Of a DNA stretch of 64,000 nucleotides, positions 34,278-43,166 are shown one piece after another. The stretch covers positions 2,899,001-2,963,000 of the forward strand of contig CP054184.1 of assembly GCA_015709715.1 (NCBI GenBank), given 5' to 3'. Source of the DNA: Nitrospira sp. GTDB taxonomy: Bacteria; Nitrospirota; Nitrospiria; Nitrospirales; Nitrospiraceae. The notes under the pieces were generated by a model. It did not search any database and was not told the origin of the DNA. It saw only the letters and a program-made list of their open reading frames with translations. Position 1 is the stretch's first letter. Every line of letters begins with the position of its first letter. The position numbers and the translations under genes were made by a program.

Positions 34278-37200
34278 ATGGATCACGCACAACTCCATCG
34301 TTCTCACCGCGCGCAGACCCATGGTCCCCCGCATGCCGCGCAGGATTGCGGGGAGCTGCGCCGGCCGTCCGGGTGCGGGCGCACCGCAGACCCGTGGGAA
34401 TGGGATCGTCGAGATTGGCTGGTGGCGGGACTCCTGGCGGTGGTGGTGAGCGTGGGTTGTCTCGCGATTGTGAGCAGGATTCCGCCGTTTCTCCTGCAGT
34501 CCATGGACCTTTGGTTCGAGGCGGACACACTCCGCGAAGTGTCGAATATGACCCGCGTGCAGGACGATCACTACCGCACCTCGGTCCACCCCCTGTTCTC
34601 GCTCATCACCTTCGTGCCCGTGTATCTGCTCAAGCAGGGGCTGGGTCTCGATCCTCTGCAGGCCGCCGTCTTGCTCAGCGCGCTCGTGGCCGGCCTGTGG
34701 GCGGGGGCCCTGTATGCCCTCGTTCGCCTGATCGGCTGTCGCAGGCTCGATGCCTTCATTTTCACCCTGCTGGGCCTTGCCAGTGCCTCGTCCCTCTTCT
34801 GGCTTCCGATTCCCAATTCCTATACCTGGGGCTCCTTGTCGATCATGCTGACGCTCCTGCTCGTCCTCTACACCGAGCGCCGTCCGCTCGGAGCGGCGGC
34901 CTATGTCGTGGCCAGCGCCTTCAGCCTGAGCGTCACGGTCACCAACTGGATGGCCGGCCTGTTGATGACGCTCGCACGCTGGCCGTGGAAGCAGGCGGTA
35001 CAACTGTCCGTCAATGCCCTCTGTGTGGTGGTGCTGCTGTGGGGAGTGCAAAAAATCATCTTTCCGACGGCGGAGTTTTTCATCGGCGCACGCGGCGAGG
35101 AGTCGTTCATCAACCATCCGCAAGCCGGGGGACCGTTGAAGGTACTCTCCTCGTTCTTCTTTCATAGCGTCGTGGCACCCCATGTGGGACTCATGGAGGA
35201 CGACGCCTACGTCAAGGCCACGGACGATTCGTTTCGGCTGCCCGAACGCCTCACCTTCCAGTTTTCCAGGCCTGGGTCGGCCGGGCTCTTGAGCCTGTTC
35301 GCCGTCGGCCTTTGGTCGGCCCTGTTCCTCATCGGCGGGTGGCGCCTGGTGACATCGGGGCGCCAGCTCAGATTCCGGCAGGTGTTGGGCGGCCTGCTGG
35401 CGTTCGAATTGGTGCTGCACCTGCTCTACGGCGAAGAGACCTTTACGTACAGTCTGAATTTCGTTCCTCTCCTCTTGGCGGTGGGGGCGCTGGGCACGCT
35501 CGGATCGGGCCGTCGTGTGGTCGTGGCGCTGACGGGACTGCTCGCCGTCTCTGTCGCGGTGAACAATTGGCAGCAGTTTCAAACGGCCAGAGACCAGGCC
35601 ATGCAATTCACGCCGCAACGCCACCTGATGACCGACATGATGCGCCAGGATCCCGATCGCTTGTGGCCGCGATCGGTCGGGCATGTGCCGCTTGCGGTAC
35701 CCGGCGCTCCGGAAGGCGGGACGGCTTACCATGAGCCCGGCGGAGACTTTAGCCCGCAGCTATCCAGTTTTGGCGTGTCGCTCTGGCTCTGTGATGACAA
35801 GGGCAATCCCGTGGTGACCAGCAAGACGATCCCCTTGCATGAGATCCACCAGGAGTTCGTGCCGTCCGCTCACCCGCAGGTGCCGGCCATCGCCACGCAG
35901 ACACCCTATTACGAGGCCACCTGGTCCAGGCTCGATGCGACGCACTGGGAACTGCGCTTCACGAATCGCACGCATCACGTGCCCGCCGTGGTCATCAGGA
36001 GCGTGGGACCTGCCGGCGGCCCCGTGACGTCGCTGGAATGGGAGCGCGGGTTGGTAGGCATCAACCATCGTTGGTCGGTGCGCGCGAGCCCTTCGCCCGA
36101 GAGGGTGGCCTTGGGAGACGAGAATGCCACGGGGTGGATGACCACGGCGTCGTCCGGCCGCTCCTGGAGCGGGGAGTCTGGTTGGGGCTATGCCCGCCTG
36201 ACCTTCTCCGACAAGGCGGCAAAGATCGGAGAAGAAATCCGGGTGGTCGTATCCGACAGGCTGGCGCCCGTAGAGCGAAAGGCCTTCTACGGCCCGGCGC
36301 CTCAGCCGCTTCAGCTGACACTACCGGAGCCGCGCTTCCACGCCTCCATGCAGGCGCAGACTGCCCATCTCATGATGAGTCTGGTCGACGATGAAACCAG
36401 GCCGGGAGACCCGGTGTTGTTTTATCGCGCCTGGCATCGCCCGGGGGCCTACATTGCCAGCGCTCTGGCGCGGGCTGGAGATCCTCGTGTCAGCCGTGCC
36501 CTCTCCCAATTCCTGGGAACGCATGACTTCGGCGGCGGCGCGGGGCCTGAGGCGGATGCACCAGGCCTCACGATTTGGGCCCTCACCGAGGCGGCTGTCT
36601 ATATTGCCGATCCCGTGCACGATCAATGGTTGTGGCCGCATATCGTGAGAAAGGCCGGGCGCATCGAGCGCATGCTGACGGCACAGGAGCCGGTCGTGGA
36701 AACCTACGCGGTCCCTTCTCCGCACAACTTCAAGCATGGGCAACGGACCAAGACCGCACTGGTCGCCCAACCGGCGAGAGCGGGGCTGATCGTGGGGCGC
36801 GTGGGCGAAGAATGGCCGACATGGTATGTGAATGCCGTCAGTTATCGCGGCCTCCTGGCCGCAGCGCAGTTTGCGGATCGTCTCGGTAAGGCTCGTCAGG
36901 CGGTCCGATGGCGGACCCAGGCTCAAGCTTTGCACGAGAGCTGGGAGCGGCAGCAACCAACGGAGTCGATTCATGCGGCCTTGGCCGAGATCCTGCCCAT
37001 GGTGGCCTATCGGCCCCCTTCTGACTCGTCGACCATCGTCGGGCAGCTGGCCCGGGCTCACGAAGCGTTACGTTTGGAGCAGCCGGAGGCCGTCTGGGCC
37101 CTGTTGCGGCGGTTGTGGAATCGACAAGCCTCGCCCGGACTCTATACGTGGGACGCTCCGCGCTCGAATCGGCAGGAGATCGCGGACGGATGGCAATTCG

Positions 37201-37526
37201 CCAGGGGATGGCGCAATGAAGCGGTAGTCTCGCCGGACTATGAGGCGGCGGCCCTACTGCTGAAATTGCAGCAGGACATGCTGGCTTACGTGGAAGAGCA
37301 GGGGCCCGATTCCACGGTCGTGATCGGGGCCGGGATGGTTGCAGACTGGCGTTCAGAGCCCATGGCCGTGTCCGGTCTGGCCCTTCCGGGCGGCTCGATC
37401 GGTTGGGCCTGGGATGGCCGCCGGATGCGTGTCACCCTGCGGGGTCCGGCTCGGACCATCCGACTCGGCGCCGCATTTCCGAAGGATGCGGAAGTCTCCG
37501 TCCTGCACGAATCGCTGACCAGCTGA
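34278..37526 (+). CDS. large membrane protein: GT-C-like transmembrane domain fused to a soluble C-terminal half with toroid-like repeats
   Basis: 1082 residues. The first about 50 residues are soluble, then about 9-11 membrane helices run to about residue 430. An Asp/Glu-bearing loop after helix one (DLWFEADTLREVSNM) and a His in RTSVHPLFSL recall GT-C glycosyltransferases that use lipid-linked sugars. Residues about 480-700 look like beta-rich sandwich sequence. Residues about 710-1040 contain repeated helical pairs with Trp/Tyr/His, like alpha/alpha-toroid glycosidases (FYRAWHRPGAYIASALARAG, WALTEAAVYIADP). The combination is unusual, and activity is inferred only from fold impressions. 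Confidence 0.7.
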   Translation: MDHAQLHRSHRAQTHGPPHAAQDCGELRRPSGCGRTADPWEWDRRDWLVAGLLAVVVSVGCLAIVSRIPPFLLQSMDLWFEADTLREVSNMTRVQDDHYRTSVHPLFSLITFVPVYLLKQGLGLDPLQAAVLLSALVAGLWAGALYALVRLIGCRRLDAFIFTLLGLASASSLFWLPIPNSYTWGSLSIMLTLLLVLYTERRPLGAAAYVVASAFSLSVTVTNWMAGLLMTLARWPWKQAVQLSVNALCVVVLLWGVQKIIFPTAEFFIGARGEESFINHPQAGGPLKVLSSFFFHSVVAPHVGLMEDDAYVKATDDSFRLPERLTFQFSRPGSAGLLSLFAVGLWSALFLIGGWRLVTSGRQLRFRQVLGGLLAFELVLHLLYGEETFTYSLNFVPLLLAVGALGTLGSGRRVVVALTGLLAVSVAVNNWQQFQTARDQAMQFTPQRHLMTDMMRQDPDRLWPRSVGHVPLAVPGAPEGGTAYHEPGGDFSPQLSSFGVSLWLCDDKGNPVVTSKTIPLHEIHQEFVPSAHPQVPAIATQTPYYEATWSRLDATHWELRFTNRTHHVPAVVIRSVGPAGGPVTSLEWERGLVGINHRWSVRASPSPERVALGDENATGWMTTASSGRSWSGESGWGYARLTFSDKAAKIGEEIRVVVSDRLAPVERKAFYGPAPQPLQLTLPEPRFHASMQAQTAHLMMSLVDDETRPGDPVLFYRAWHRPGAYIASALARAGDPRVSRALSQFLGTHDFGGGAGPEADAPGLTIWALTEAAVYIADPVHDQWLWPHIVRKAGRIERMLTAQEPVVETYAVPSPHNFKHGQRTKTALVAQPARAGLIVGRVGEEWPTWYVNAVSYRGLLAAAQFADRLGKARQAVRWRTQAQALHESWERQQPTESIHAALAEILPMVAYRPPSDSSTIVGQLARAHEALRLEQPEAVWALLRRLWNRQASPGLYTWDAPRSNRQEIADGWQFARGWRNEAVVSPDYEAAALLLKLQQDMLAYVEEQGPDSTVVIGAGMVADWRSEPMAVSGLALPGGSIGWAWDGRRMRVTLRGPARTIRLGAAFPKDAEVSVLHESLTS

Positions 37527-37539
37527 GCGGCGGCGTGAA

Positions 37540-38253
37540 TCAGTGACCGATGCTTGCCTTGACGAGGTGCCAGAGATTTTCGGCGAGCCAGCGGGAGTCC
37601 TTGAAGAGGTGCGCCAGCTCGGAAGTCAAAATGAAAAACGCGGGATAGAATAGGTGCGGGCTGGAACGGCTCCACTGCAAGATGCCGTCGAGATACCCGT
37701 GTATCAACCCCCCCCGGCATTTCCACATCACCATCACAGCAGTCACCCCCAGGAGTGCCCCCGACAGGATATCGGTCGGAAAGTGGAGGCCGACATAGAC
37801 GCGCGGAAACGACACCAGCAGCCCCGCGTGCAGAAACCCGAACAGGCCGAGCCGCGGAGAGACCAGCCACAGTCCGGTTGCGAGGGCGAAGAACAGGGAG
37901 GCATGGTCGCTGGGGAAAGAACTCCATCCTGCGAGAAAATCAGCCGGCATGGAGTAGGGAAGGGTGAACTGCAGGTCGGCGGTGTGGATCGGCCTGGCCC
38001 GATAGGGCAGGGTAAGTTGAAGAAGTCGAGCGCCCGCCACCGCCGACAGGGTGCCCGCGAGCGTGAGTAAGACCGTTCGTCGATCCTCCTCTTGCCGGGG
38101 CCCGCGAAAGCAGGCCCACCAGAGCAGCGGCAGGCTGAGATACCCCTTCAGCAGGTCGCTGTCGCTGATCGTCATGATCAGGCTGTCGATGGTCCAGGAG
38201 TATTGGGCGAACTGATTGAAGAAGCTGAGAATGGCCCGATCGAAACTGTTCAT
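37540..38253 (-). CDS. PAP2-family membrane phosphatase
   Basis: 237 residues with about six membrane helices. Phosphatase motif C2 SFPSDHAS and motif C3 RVYVGLHFPTD are clear; C1 appears as YRARP. It probably removes phosphate from undecaprenyl pyrophosphate or phosphatidic acid. It is convergent with the large membrane protein gene, 13 bases apart. Confidence 0.87.
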   Translation of the reverse strand: MNSFDRAILSFFNQFAQYSWTIDSLIMTISDSDLLKGYLSLPLLWWACFRGPRQEEDRRTVLLTLAGTLSAVAGARLLQLTLPYRARPIHTADLQFTLPYSMPADFLAGWSSFPSDHASLFFALATGLWLVSPRLGLFGFLHAGLLVSFPRVYVGLHFPTDILSGALLGVTAVMVMWKCRGGLIHGYLDGILQWSRSSPHLFYPAFFILTSELAHLFKDSRWLAENLWHLVKASIGH

Positions 38254-38362
38254 CCGCGCATCATAGCGGCCCGTGCCCAGTTGGTGAAGAAAAAGTACGT
38301 AATCAGCAAGATACGCGAGGCCCGGCCTGATTGTAAATGTTTGCGGGGAAGGTCGGACTGAT

Positions 38363-39613
38363 TTACACGGTCACCGAGCCGGCCGAGCCGCCCTTGTTGG
38401 CCGCATACCACGAGTTGAAGCGAGCTTGGAGGTTATATGCCTGCTCCTCGTGTGGGCTGCTGCGCATGACGTTCAGCGGCTGTCCCGTTGCCCAGCGGTA
38501 GGCGATGGTCGCGCCACTCAAGCCGAAGTAGCTCTCCAGGAACGCGACTTTGCCGAGGATCGTGTACTGCAACACGTGCACGAGTTCGTGCACGAATGTG
38601 GAGAGGCTCAGATTGCCCGACACGAAGACGTCATCGTCGAGGGTCATGGCCGCCGCCCCCGGTTGCAGGGACATGATCCAGCCGCCACGCCAAAAGCTCG
38701 CGAGCCGTCCCAGTGCCGGGATCAGGATGGCGCCGTCAAGCGGGTTGGCGACGGCATACTCAAGCACGGTCGAGTGCCAGTTCCCCGGCACAGAGATCGC
38801 CGCGGCGACAGCGATGTTGCTGGTGACAACCCCGTCAAACACCGCGGTCAGGGGTTGCGCGAGGAAGTCGGTCGGATTCCTGAGGTTTTCGAAGGGCGTG
38901 GTGAGGGCCTCACCCACCGCACCGAGTACGTCTCGCTGCAAGACGGGACCACGGGCATCTTCGCCGGAATTGGACTGGCCGCCCTGCTGGATCGTGTGTG
39001 CGAGCTCGTGAGCGAGCAGGTGACGGCCGGCAGAGGAGTGCATCGGGGCTTGCTCCCCGAGCACGATGTGAGGGCCCACCGTGTACGCTCGGGCGCCGAC
39101 TGCGTGGGCCGAATCCGCCGCGCGGTCATCGCTGTGGACACGCACGTTGGCGAAGGAGTGGCCGAAGCGGGGCTCCATGAAAGCTCGAGTCGCCGCGTCG
39201 AGAGGCTGTCCGGGACTAGCCAAAACTGCCTGCACGATGGACGGCGCGGCAAGCGGCTCCGTCTCGCCGGTTCGGACGCGCGCGGTCTGTAGGCGCTCCT
39301 GTGCTCGGCTTGGCTGCTGCGCCTTCGTCCCGGGCTTGCGCAGCACGTGGTCGGCTATGCGGTCCGCTTCCTGCTCGAATTCATCCCCCGGCTTGTTGAT
39401 GACGAGTTTCCTCTGCATGCGTGCTGCGTTGAGGGGATCGACGGGGATCCGGCCAAAGTCGTGTCCGAAGCGATCTGATATCGGCCCGGTCGAAACGCTG
39501 TCGCGCTCGTTCGCAGGGTGCCGCAGCATCCGCGAGAGGGTGTAATTTCCCATCATGTGCTCAGGCCGCTCAGCCCGTTGAGTCGCCGTGGGTCTGTGTG
39601 CAAGCGTGCGCAT
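38363..39613 (-). CDS. DUF4157 metallopeptidase-like protein with two HExxH motifs
   Basis: 416 residues. The N-terminal half is a DUF4157 domain: PGDEFEQEADRIADHVL, MEPRFGHSFANVRVHSD, AYTVGPHIVLGE and the zinc motif HELAHTIQQ (202-206). The C-terminal half has a second zincin motif FVHELVHVLQY (342-346) followed by HEEQAY, resembling an M48/zincin-like toxin or processing domain. DUF4157 domains are often found on cargo of extracellular contractile injection systems and self-cleave; no such system is in the window. There is no signal peptide. Confidence 0.85.
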   Translation of the reverse strand: MRTLAHRPTATQRAERPEHMMGNYTLSRMLRHPANERDSVSTGPISDRFGHDFGRIPVDPLNAARMQRKLVINKPGDEFEQEADRIADHVLRKPGTKAQQPSRAQERLQTARVRTGETEPLAAPSIVQAVLASPGQPLDAATRAFMEPRFGHSFANVRVHSDDRAADSAHAVGARAYTVGPHIVLGEQAPMHSSAGRHLLAHELAHTIQQGGQSNSGEDARGPVLQRDVLGAVGEALTTPFENLRNPTDFLAQPLTAVFDGVVTSNIAVAAAISVPGNWHSTVLEYAVANPLDGAILIPALGRLASFWRGGWIMSLQPGAAAMTLDDDVFVSGNLSLSTFVHELVHVLQYTILGKVAFLESYFGLSGATIAYRWATGQPLNVMRSSPHEEQAYNLQARFNSWYAANKGGSAGSVTV

Positions 39614-39915
39614 GGCTAATCAGGCCTCCAGGTCCTGTGCGGGAAGGTTCGCAACCGGTCGAGTCAATATCCGAAGTCAGGTCTCGTTCTATGCATCGTT
39701 TGTGACCTGCCACTAAGTATCCGGCGGATCGTCGAAGAGTGCAAGCTCACGGCCCGAACTCATTACGGGCACACGTGATCGGTACCAAGTCGTGGGGTAA
39801 ACAGTAGGTTGGAAATAAAAAGCGGTGCCAGCAACCATCTCTTGTGATGCGTCGCCAGTGACAAGCGTTCAGTGAACCGCAACAATCGACTGCCGGTCAT
39901 AAGGGAGGTGCAACG
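39614..39915. other. 302-bp intergenic stretch without recognised features
   Basis: No open frame with family resemblance, no strong promoter and no long repeat was found on either strand. It contains the leader of the small ORF at 39916 and the upstream region of the DUF4157 gene. Confidence 0.5.
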
Positions 39916-40041
39916 ATGAGCGTCGCTACGACCATAAAGGCCCAGCCGTTTATCTTGCCACCGATGGACGACGCTCCCGCGTTGAACGCGCACCATTTGT
40001 TTCGTTGGGTGCAGATCCTCAGATCCTTCGATCCCCTCTAG
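39916..40041 (+). CDS. possible 41-residue protein
   Basis: ATG 39916 has a strong AAGGGAGG ribosome site 6-7 bases upstream. The 41 codons start MSVATTIKAQPFILPP and end in RWVQILRSFDPL. The stop overlaps the 3' end of the convergent secreted-protein gene by 4 bases. The size and lack of a domain leave it as a candidate small protein or a truncated gene. Confidence 0.35.
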   Translation: MSVATTIKAQPFILPPMDDAPALNAHHLFRWVQILRSFDPL

Positions 40042-40760
40042 TCCAAGATCAAAAACGCCCCGATGAAGTACGGGCCGTTCGCGGCCTGCGCGCCTCTGAT
40101 CCGCACCTCCGTCACGTCGTACACCCAGCCGCCCACCAACCAGGGATTGGGAGCGAGGTTCGACCAGTACCACCAACTTCTATCGTTCTTGCGGAACCAG
40201 AATTGGATCGGCTCGGTGCCCGCGACGCGGATGATCGGCATGTCGAACACCCTCGGTTGATGCGTGACCCGATCTTCCATCCAGATCTTGATCCAATGGT
40301 CCTTCGCGTGGGTGCCTAGGGTTCTCGGTTCATGGATCCAGTCTGCCGCCACGCAGCCGTTCCCCACAGGTCGCCCATACCCGGCTCCATACCCGTCGCC
40401 CGGATCTGAAAAGCACGGCGCGAGCAGACTGGGACTGTCGAAGACCAGATGGATATGGCCGTAGGTCATGTCTTCCACGTTGATGTAATTGTTGAAGCAG
40501 CGGTGGCGATAGGTCCAGCAGGCACTATGCGTGGATGGGTCGCACACCTCCAGATCGCCGGCTGCATTCATGCCGGTCGAAGAGCCGAAGTTTCCTCTCG
40601 CCTGGCCGTAGATGTAGGTCAGTGCGAACGAATGATCGAAATCGACCACGCAGTCGCCCAACCAATCGTGGGCCTCGACGGACCGTGCGGCAAGACAGAG
40701 TCCGGCCAATGCGAGGCACGCACCGAGCACCACCTGGGTTGTCTTGTGTCTGTATGTCAT
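40038..40760 (-). CDS. secreted protein, unknown function, Cys/His/Trp-rich
   Basis: 240 residues. ATG 40760 starts a clear signal peptide (cleavage near VEA-HDWLG). The mature protein begins with HDW, contains six or more cysteines (CVVDF, VCDPSTHSACWTYRHRCFN, APCFSDPGD, NGCVAADW) and many Trp/Tyr, suggesting disulfides and a beta-rich fold. No family is recognised. It lies 65 bases downstream of the lipoprotein gene on the same strand and may be co-transcribed with it. Confidence 0.7.
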   Translation of the reverse strand: MTYRHKTTQVVLGACLALAGLCLAARSVEAHDWLGDCVVDFDHSFALTYIYGQARGNFGSSTGMNAAGDLEVCDPSTHSACWTYRHRCFNNYINVEDMTYGHIHLVFDSPSLLAPCFSDPGDGYGAGYGRPVGNGCVAADWIHEPRTLGTHAKDHWIKIWMEDRVTHQPRVFDMPIIRVAGTEPIQFWFRKNDRSWWYWSNLAPNPWLVGGWVYDVTEVRIRGAQAANGPYFIGAFLILD

Positions 40761-40825
40761 GGCCGCATCCTTTCTTCCGAGCGACAAGAGCTGCTCCTTG
40801 CACGTGCGCTTGGGCTACGCGACGA

Positions 40826-41230
40826 TCACTGGCCGCCCCTTTGGCGGTCGATCGTCTCCCGCAATTGCTGAAACGCTTGATGGCGCGCTTCGACCGGCAG
40901 GAGGAGTGCCGCATGATGATAACGATCGATCAGCCGTTGCCTCTGTCTGAAATTGGCCGTCTCCTCGATGCGTCGCAGCAGTGGCGGCAAATCGAGGGGA
41001 TCCGAAGTCGGTTGAAGCGCGCGCGACGATTCGGCCAACATCGCCCGCACCTCTTCCTCACCGGCTGGGCGGGGGGCCGGGAGAGTTTGACTCGCTTCGC
41101 CCATCGGTCCGCCCGGTACGAATTGATGGGGCGGCGGGGGGACACAGCCCGGCAAGGTCAGCATCATGAGCGGGAGTACCCATGTTACCGGGGGAAGGCT
41201 GAACCCAGAGCGATGGTCATGCGCATCCAT
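40826..41230 (-). CDS. small predicted lipoprotein
   Basis: 134 residues from ATG 41230, which has a GGAGG site 7 bases upstream. The lipobox is TLPGC, followed by a Pro-rich linker (VPPPPHQFVPGGP) and a helical C-terminal half (LIDRYHHAALLLPVEARHQAFQQLRE) resembling periplasmic sensor-like helices. Function unknown. It lies downstream of the tandem palindromes at 41378-41415. Confidence 0.7.
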   Translation of the reverse strand: MDAHDHRSGFSLPPVTWVLPLMMLTLPGCVPPPPHQFVPGGPMGEASQTLPAPRPAGEEEVRAMLAESSRALQPTSDPLDLPPLLRRIEETANFRQRQRLIDRYHHAALLLPVEARHQAFQQLRETIDRQRGGQ

Positions 41231-41377
41231 GGGGACCTCCATGTTCTCTGTGGTCATCGTTGATGCGACCGGAGGAGGCAAACTCTGCGCCACAGCCCGC
41301 CCTGCTGTCGGGTTCTCTCAGATCAGGCAGATGCGCGTGCATTGACGGGAGAGGGAAGCCGAGCAATCGATAAAGCG

Positions 41378-41415
41378 GTATCGCATCGGATACAAACGCG
41401 TATCGCATCCGATAC
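41378..41415. promoter_or_regulatory. two tandem palindromic sites with 22-bp period
   Basis: GTATCGCATCGGATAC (41378-41393) and GTATCGCATCCGATAC (41400-41415) differ at one base. Each is an inverted repeat GTATC-N6-GATAC. The 22-bp offset equals two helical turns, so two dimers would bind the same face of the DNA. They lie about 150 bp upstream of the lipoprotein start on the minus strand. This is a strong operator-like signal with no regulator identified. Confidence 0.7.
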
Positions 41416-41432
41416 GGGCCGAGCCGAGCCCT

Positions 41433-41815
41433 TCACTCCTCGTTGTGCAGGGAGTTTGTGGAGACGGCCTCGTCGAGGTGGGCGGAGAGAAACCGTTCCA
41501 TTTCTTGAAAGACTCGGATCCGACGGTGTGGCCAGATACCCATGCAGGACCCAACCGGATGGTCTGCATGATAATGAACTCCCACGACTTGAGTGTGCGC
41601 GGGCGAGAGCATGAGTTCGCCGTCGAGATCATAGGCAGGATGGGATGCGACGAGTTCGGGCGGCTGCTGAGGACGGATCTCGTATCGCCGGGGATTGTGC
41701 CGATGACTCCATCTTGGAGTTGCGGGAGATGGACCCTAGACAGCTGACGAAGGTCGCGTTCCGCCGCGATCAGGTTCGCCTTGAGGTCCGAAGTGGGAGA
41801 TCGACGGTTCGTCAA
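41433..41815 (-). pseudogene. possible broken gene with one frameshift
   Basis: On the minus strand one frame reads SDLKANLIAAERDLRQL-type sequence and ends its protein-like part near 41700. A second frame then continues with RHNPRRYEIRP, SHPAYDLDGELMLSPAH, VHYHADHPVGSC, and a helical RIRVFQEMERFLSAHL end, stopping at 41433. Together they look like one protein of about 125 residues with a one-base shift. No family is recognised and there is no ribosome site, so this may be chance. Confidence 0.33.
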
Positions 41816-41854
41816 TCAAACCGGTGATTCGAGAGGGCGCGGAGCCGTCGAGCC

Positions 41855-41983
41855 TCACGGCCTCTTGCGCGTGCGCGGCAGGCGACGTTGTCCCACCCAA
41901 TCGCGAATCAGCGTGCCGATGACCACGACCGGCAGGGCCAAGAGCCAGATATACCAACGGGCCCACAGTTCTGCGTCATGCAT
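41855..41983 (-). CDS. 42-residue single-pass membrane protein
   Basis: ATG 41983 follows an AAGGAGGAGG site. The peptide MHDAELWARW-YIWLLALPVVVIGTLIRDW has one membrane helix and a basic tail (RRLPRTRKRP), so it should sit in the inner membrane with the tail in the cytoplasm. Many short membrane proteins regulate a larger partner; none is obvious here. No family name could be given. Confidence 0.6.
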   Translation of the reverse strand: MHDAELWARWYIWLLALPVVVIGTLIRDWVGQRRLPRTRKRP

Positions 41984-42183
41984 GGTGAGTTCCTCCTCCT
42001 TCCCACTACGTAGAGCAAGGGGCGTACCGAGGTTTGCTTTGTCTGGAGGCGGTCATCAGGGGCCGGTTGGAAGAAAATGGCGCCACTGGGAGGGCTGTCA
42101 GGCCTGAAACGCTGTCGCAAACCGCAGCAGGCAAATCTTGCCCGTCACAAAAACCTCACAGGCCGTGCCGAAGTTCACACAGT

Positions 42184-43098
42184 CTATCTCTCCAGGAACT
42201 GCGCGAGGTGAGGTAACCAGGGCAGGAGGATGACGCCAAGGCAGATCGACAGGGCCACGATGGACGTGACGAGGTCTTCGTCCAAACTCGTGTCTGTCGC
42301 GAAGATGACGGCGGTGATGGCGGAAGGCATCGCGGCAACCAACAGGACGATCGCCCGTTCGATCCCGCTAAGGCTCAACAGCCAGGCCGCTCCCAGTCCC
42401 AACAAGAATCCGCCTCCCATCCGCCAGGCGACACCCACCAAGGCCAAGGACAGAGTGCGCTGCAGGGCCGAAAAGCTGATCGCCAGACCCAGGACCAGGC
42501 TTGCCAGCGGCGTGGTCGTGAGGTGGAGCGGGGTCAAGGCCTGAAGGAGCCATGCCGGCAGGTGCCACCCGAGGAGGCTGAGCAGCAGGCTCACGGCAAG
42601 GGCCCACAGCGGCGGGGAGGACAGGAATCGCCTCAACGCCGGCTTCATGCTGCCCCCTGCGGCTCCGTACCACACCGCGAGACCGTAGATCACCGTGAGC
42701 GTCAAGGTGGTTTGCCCCAAGTCGAACAGGATGGCCTGTGCCAACCCTTGCTCGCCGAATGTGGCGAGGGCGACCGGATAGGCGAAGTACACCGAATTGA
42801 TACAGCCGGTGGCGATGAGAAATCCGCCCTGGGTAGCGCGAGGCAAGCGCAACAAGCGGGACAACCACCAGGCGCTTAGCAACATGGGAAGCGTGACGAG
42901 GCAGGCAGCCAGCGGCAGTTTCCAGGCGGTGGGCGCAAAGGCGGTACGGTCGAGCGAAATCAGGATGGTCGCCGGGAGGCTGAAGGAAAACACGAACCAC
43001 GCCAGCCGCTCGGCATGTGGTTTCCCAAGCACACCCGTTGAGCGGAGGGCTGCTCCGGCGACGAAGATGAGCAGAAAGGCTTGGAGCGGCACAGGCAT
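42184..43098 (-). CDS. AEC-family (auxin efflux carrier-like) permease
   Basis: 304 residues with about ten membrane helices in two repeats of five, as in AEC/BASS-type transporters. Small-residue-rich crossover segments (GGFLIATGCINSVYFAYP and the LLVAAMPSAITAVIFA stretch in helix eight/nine) match the AEC family. It probably exports organic anions such as malate or amino acids. It is divergent from the MFS gene. Confidence 0.85.
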   Translation of the reverse strand: MPVPLQAFLLIFVAGAALRSTGVLGKPHAERLAWFVFSFSLPATILISLDRTAFAPTAWKLPLAACLVTLPMLLSAWWLSRLLRLPRATQGGFLIATGCINSVYFAYPVALATFGEQGLAQAILFDLGQTTLTLTVIYGLAVWYGAAGGSMKPALRRFLSSPPLWALAVSLLLSLLGWHLPAWLLQALTPLHLTTTPLASLVLGLAISFSALQRTLSLALVGVAWRMGGGFLLGLGAAWLLSLSGIERAIVLLVAAMPSAITAVIFATDTSLDEDLVTSIVALSICLGVILLPWLPHLAQFLER

Positions 43099-43166
43099 GC
43101 CCGGAGAGTAGCAGAAACGAGCGGTGGCCGGCTTTTTCTATGCGCCGGATCGGCGAGCCTGTTACC

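Noticed and set aside
34155-35732. 525-codon open frame on the minus strand
   Set aside because: It is antisense to the large membrane protein gene, has Arg/Gln/His-rich composition typical of a shadow frame, and no family resemblance.
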